Assembly: GCF_900107205.1 (NCBI RefSeq) | Contig: NZ_FNPC01000003.1 | Span: 124,001-188,000, forward strand | DNA: 64,000 nucleotides | Direction: 5' to 3' | Origin: Halopenitus persicus | GTDB taxonomy: Archaea > Halobacteriota > Halobacteria > Halobacteriales > Haloferacaceae | Shown here: positions 61,573 to 64,000 of the stretch, one piece after another | Numbering within the stretch: position 1 is the stretch's first letter | Layout of the letters: each line of letters opens with the position of its first letter | Notes under the pieces: generated by a model | Told to the model about the DNA's origin: nothing | What the model saw: only the letters and a program-made list of their open reading frames with translations | The model's database searches: none | Position numbers and translations under genes: made by a program

Positions 61573-63909
61573 ATGACGGATGCAGCCACCCTGTTAGAGC
61601 CATTTGTCGTACAACCCCCGACTCTGAATGAACGGCGGGCGGCACGGATCGCCGAGCGTGAGTTCGGGAAGCCGGGAACCGCGACCGAACTCGGCGGGGA
61701 ACGGGACCAGAACTTTCGGATCGACGCCGCCGACGGCGAGGCGTACGTCCTGAAGGTCTCCAGCCCGGCGGATGACGAGGCATCGCTCGATCTACAGACC
61801 GAGGCGCTGCGTCACATCCGACGGACCGATCCCGACCTCCCGGTGATGGAGCCCGTGTCGACGATCGATGGGTCACCGTGGACGACCGTCGAGGACGGCG
61901 AGACGTATCACGTGCGGTTGTTCACCCACGTTCCGGGGCGCCCCGTTCCGGGCCAGGACCTCGACGCGGAGGCCCTACAGGAATACGGGGCGATGGTGGC
62001 GCGGCTCGGGAGGGCACTCCGCGGCTTCTTCCATCCCGACGCCGACTACGACATCCTGTGGGATCTGCAGCACGTCCCCGAGCTTCGGTCGCTGCTTGAC
62101 AGCATCACTGACGCCGAGCGACGCGAGCTCGCCGAGCGCATCCTCGATCGGTTCGAGAACCGGGTGGACCCGGGCTTCGACTCGCTCCGTGCGCAGGTGA
62201 TCCACAACGACCTCACGCTCGACAACGTCCTTCTGGACGACGCCGATCGCGTCAGCGGCATCGTGGACTTCGGCGACCTCACCCACACGGCCCTCGTGAG
62301 CGACCTGGTGATGGCGGTCGCGAGCGTGATGTACCGCCGTGACGACCCGATCGAGGCGGCCCGGGAAGTGATCCGCGGGTACGTCGGCGTCACGCCGCTC
62401 GAGGACGAGGAGGCGGAATTGCTGGCGGATCTCGTCGCGGCACGGCACCTCACCTGGGGCGTCACCGTCGCGTGGCGGCTCGAGGAGCACCCCGAGAAGA
62501 CGGACGCCCACAGCGTCGACGGCGTCGACGACGGATGGGACCTCCTGCGGTCGCTCGATGAACGGGGGCTGGACGCCGTCAATCGCCGGCTCCGAACCGC
62601 CGCAAAATCCGGACTCGCCCCGTATTCCCGACGGAACACGTCGGAGTTACTGTCTCGACGACGGGACGTGCTCGGATCGTCGCCGCTCTCGTATGACGAT
62701 CCCGTTCACTTCGTCGACGGCGATGGGGTGTGGTTGTCCGACCCGGCCGGGCGACGCTACCTCGACGCGTACAACAACGTTCCCGTCGTCGGTCACGCGA
62801 ACCCGGCCGTGGCGAACGCCATCGCGGGACAGGCACACACGCTCGCCACCAACACGCGGTACCTCCACGAAGCGCCGGTGGAGCTGGCCGAACGGATCCT
62901 GGCGACGATGCCCGACGAGCTGGACCGCGTCCTGTTCGTCAACTCCGGCAGCGAGGCGACCGACACAGCGTGGCGACTGGCCACGGCCGCGACCGGAAAC
63001 GAGGGCGCGGTCGTCTCGGAGCACGCGTATCACGGGATCACGGAGGCGACGACCGCACAGTCCCCGACGATCTGGCCCGAGGGGATGGATCCGGACCACG
63101 TCGAGACCGTCGCGCCCCCGATCGACGATGCGCACCACGGGGACCGAACGGCCGCGGATCCGGTCCAGGGGATGACCGAATCACTGGCGGCCCTCGAGGA
63201 ACGGGGGACTGACGCCGCGGCGTGGACGTTCGATCCGCTGTTCACGAGCGACGGGATCTACCCGCCCGACGTGGAGCGACTGACGTCGATGGTCGATCGC
63301 GTTCGCGAGGCGGGGGGACTCGTCATCGCGGACGAGGTGCAGTCCGGGTTCGGCCGCTCCGGGGAGTCCCTCTGGGGCTTCCGGAACGCGGACATCATCC
63401 CCGACGTCGTCACGCTCGGCAAACCGATGGGCAACGGGCATCCCGTCGCCGCCGTCGTGACGCGGTCGGAGATCGCCTCGACCCTGTACGACCGGACCGG
63501 CTTTTTCAGCACGTTCGGCGGGAACCCCGTCTCCTGTGCGGCCGCGCTGGCGGTGCTGGACGAGATCGAGGAGAACGACCTGCTGGATCACGTCGTCGAC
63601 GTCGGCGCCTACCTGGAGGACGGGCTCGCGGAACTGGCTGCGGAACACGACCTCATCGGTGACGTTCGTCGGAGCGGACTGATGATCGGCGTGGAGCTCG
63701 TTCGGGATCGCGGGACGTGGGAGCCGGCGACGAGCGAGACGACCGCCGTCGTCAACGGACTCCGGAAGCGCCGCGTGCTCATCGGGTCGACCGGCGCGGA
63801 CGGGAACGTGTTGAAGATCCGGCCGCCGTTGGTGTTCGAACGGACCCACGCGGATCGTCTCGTGACGGCGTTGGACGACGTCCTCTCGGATCTCACGCGT
63901 CACGGCTGA
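61573..63909 (+). CDS. Fused APH-type kinase and class III PLP phospho-lyase/aminotransferase
   Basis: A 778-residue two-domain enzyme. Residues 1-340 are an aminoglycoside-phosphotransferase-like kinase: Lys61 in AYVLKVSS, Brenner motif [15 protein letters not shown] (about 209-223) and GIVDFGD. Residues 350-778 are a class III PLP enzyme with Lys617 ([12 protein letters not shown]) and [15 protein letters not shown]. Similar kinase and AGXT2L-type lyase pairs act on hydroxylysine or ethanolamine: the kinase phosphorylates the hydroxyl and the lyase eliminates phosphate and ammonia to an aldehyde. Bacterial fusions often add an M23 domain; it is absent here. The gene follows the GS-like ligase by 66 bp on the same strand. 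Confidence 0.88.
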   Translation: MTDAATLLEPFVVQPPTLNERRAARIAEREFGKPGTATELGGERDQNFRIDAADGEAYVLKVSSPADDEASLDLQTEALRHIRRTDPDLPVMEPVSTIDGSPWTTVEDGETYHVRLFTHVPGRPVPGQDLDAEALQEYGAMVARLGRALRGFFHPDADYDILWDLQHVPELRSLLDSITDAERRELAERILDRFENRVDPGFDSLRAQVIHNDLTLDNVLLDDADRVSGIVDFGDLTHTALVSDLVMAVASVMYRRDDPIEAAREVIRGYVGVTPLEDEEAELLADLVAARHLTWGVTVAWRLEEHPEKTDAHSVDGVDDGWDLLRSLDERGLDAVNRRLRTAAKSGLAPYSRRNTSELLSRRRDVLGSSPLSYDDPVHFVDGDGVWLSDPAGRRYLDAYNNVPVVGHANPAVANAIAGQAHTLATNTRYLHEAPVELAERILATMPDELDRVLFVNSGSEATDTAWRLATAATGNEGAVVSEHAYHGITEATTAQSPTIWPEGMDPDHVETVAPPIDDAHHGDRTAADPVQGMTESLAALEERGTDAAAWTFDPLFTSDGIYPPDVERLTSMVDRVREAGGLVIADEVQSGFGRSGESLWGFRNADIIPDVVTLGKPMGNGHPVAAVVTRSEIASTLYDRTGFFSTFGGNPVSCAAALAVLDEIEENDLLDHVVDVGAYLEDGLAELAAEHDLIGDVRRSGLMIGVELVRDRGTWEPATSETTAVVNGLRKRRVLIGSTGADGNVLKIRPPLVFERTHADRLVTALDDVLSDLTRHG

Positions 63910-64000
63910 AAGCGTCGGTTCGAGCGAGCGATTCAAAAGATCGACTTGAGCGGGCGGTTTTCGCGATCGGTTCGACCGCGCCAGCCGGCGTGTACGTGTG
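63910..64000. other. Right edge, no gene seen
   Basis: After the fusion gene there are 91 bases to the window end with no start codon in a convincing frame or promoter. An aldehyde dehydrogenase expected for the pathway, if present, would lie beyond. Confidence 0.4.

Overview
The window is a stretch of chromosome from a halophilic archaeon (class Halobacteria). The base composition is GC-rich, and the proteins are very acidic with Asp/Glu/Ala/Gly-rich tails. Secreted proteins carry Tat lipoprotein signals. Many genes have a TATA box about 26-30 nt before the start codon, which predicts leaderless transcripts. An SRP (7S) RNA of archaeal form, a CtaA-CtaB fusion and archaeal GatC/GatA and SDO1 genes fit this. 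I cannot name the genus. No insertion sequence, prophage, CRISPR array or tRNA was found.

Layout. (1) 1-11 kb is mostly housekeeping: a partial DHH/RecJ-like nuclease, a JAMM protease, FAD synthase (ribL), a haem O synthase fused to a half CtaA domain, an ABC exporter pair, two PH-domain membrane proteins, glutamate dehydrogenase, a DUF2071 protein and a small EamA transporter. (2) 11.6-31 kb is an accessory catabolic region. It holds an IclR regulator, two paralogous M29/NicX-like metalloproteins, a PrpF-type isomerase, a TcuA-like flavoprotein, a complete tripartite tricarboxylate transporter (tctCBA), an SLC13-type carboxylate transporter, a UspA protein, a D-2-hydroxyacid dehydrogenase and isocitrate dehydrogenase. 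A set of two cupins, three SDR proteins (two with altered catalytic residues) and a fumarylacetoacetate-hydrolase-family enzyme follows. The simplest reading is uptake and funnelling of a tri- or dicarboxylate, possibly also of a ring compound, into the TCA cycle. (3) 31-45.6 kb is mostly core: peroxiredoxin, SRP RNA, archaetidylserine synthase, a copper group (blue-copper lipoprotein, TauE/SafE-like protein, Cu P-type ATPase), OsmC, GatCA, a glycosyltransferase, SDO1, a VOC protein and squalene synthase. (4) 46-64 kb is a second accessory region devoted to a nitrogen-containing solute. It has a PotABCD-type ABC importer, an FAD amine oxidase, a metal-ligand-free M24 hydrolase of the DoeA/creatinase type, IclR and Lrp/AsnC regulators, a histone-deacetylase-fold deacetylase, an ornithine-cyclodeaminase-family protein, a class III aminotransferase, a class I glutamine amidotransferase divergent from a glutamine-synthetase-like ligase, and a fused kinase/class III PLP enzyme.

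The most interesting hypothesis is that region 4 degrades ectoine and hydroxyectoine. The M24 enzyme would open the ring and the HDAC-fold enzyme would remove acetyl. The aminotransferase would handle diaminobutyrate, and the kinase/phospho-lyase fusion would handle its hydroxylated form. Polyamine gamma-glutamylation and creatine/sarcosine use are alternatives. Separately, two mini-ORFs end in ATGA overlaps with downstream genes, and many genes have short tandem repeats at their 3' ends; in two cases the repeat unit is derived from the gene's last codons plus its stop codon.
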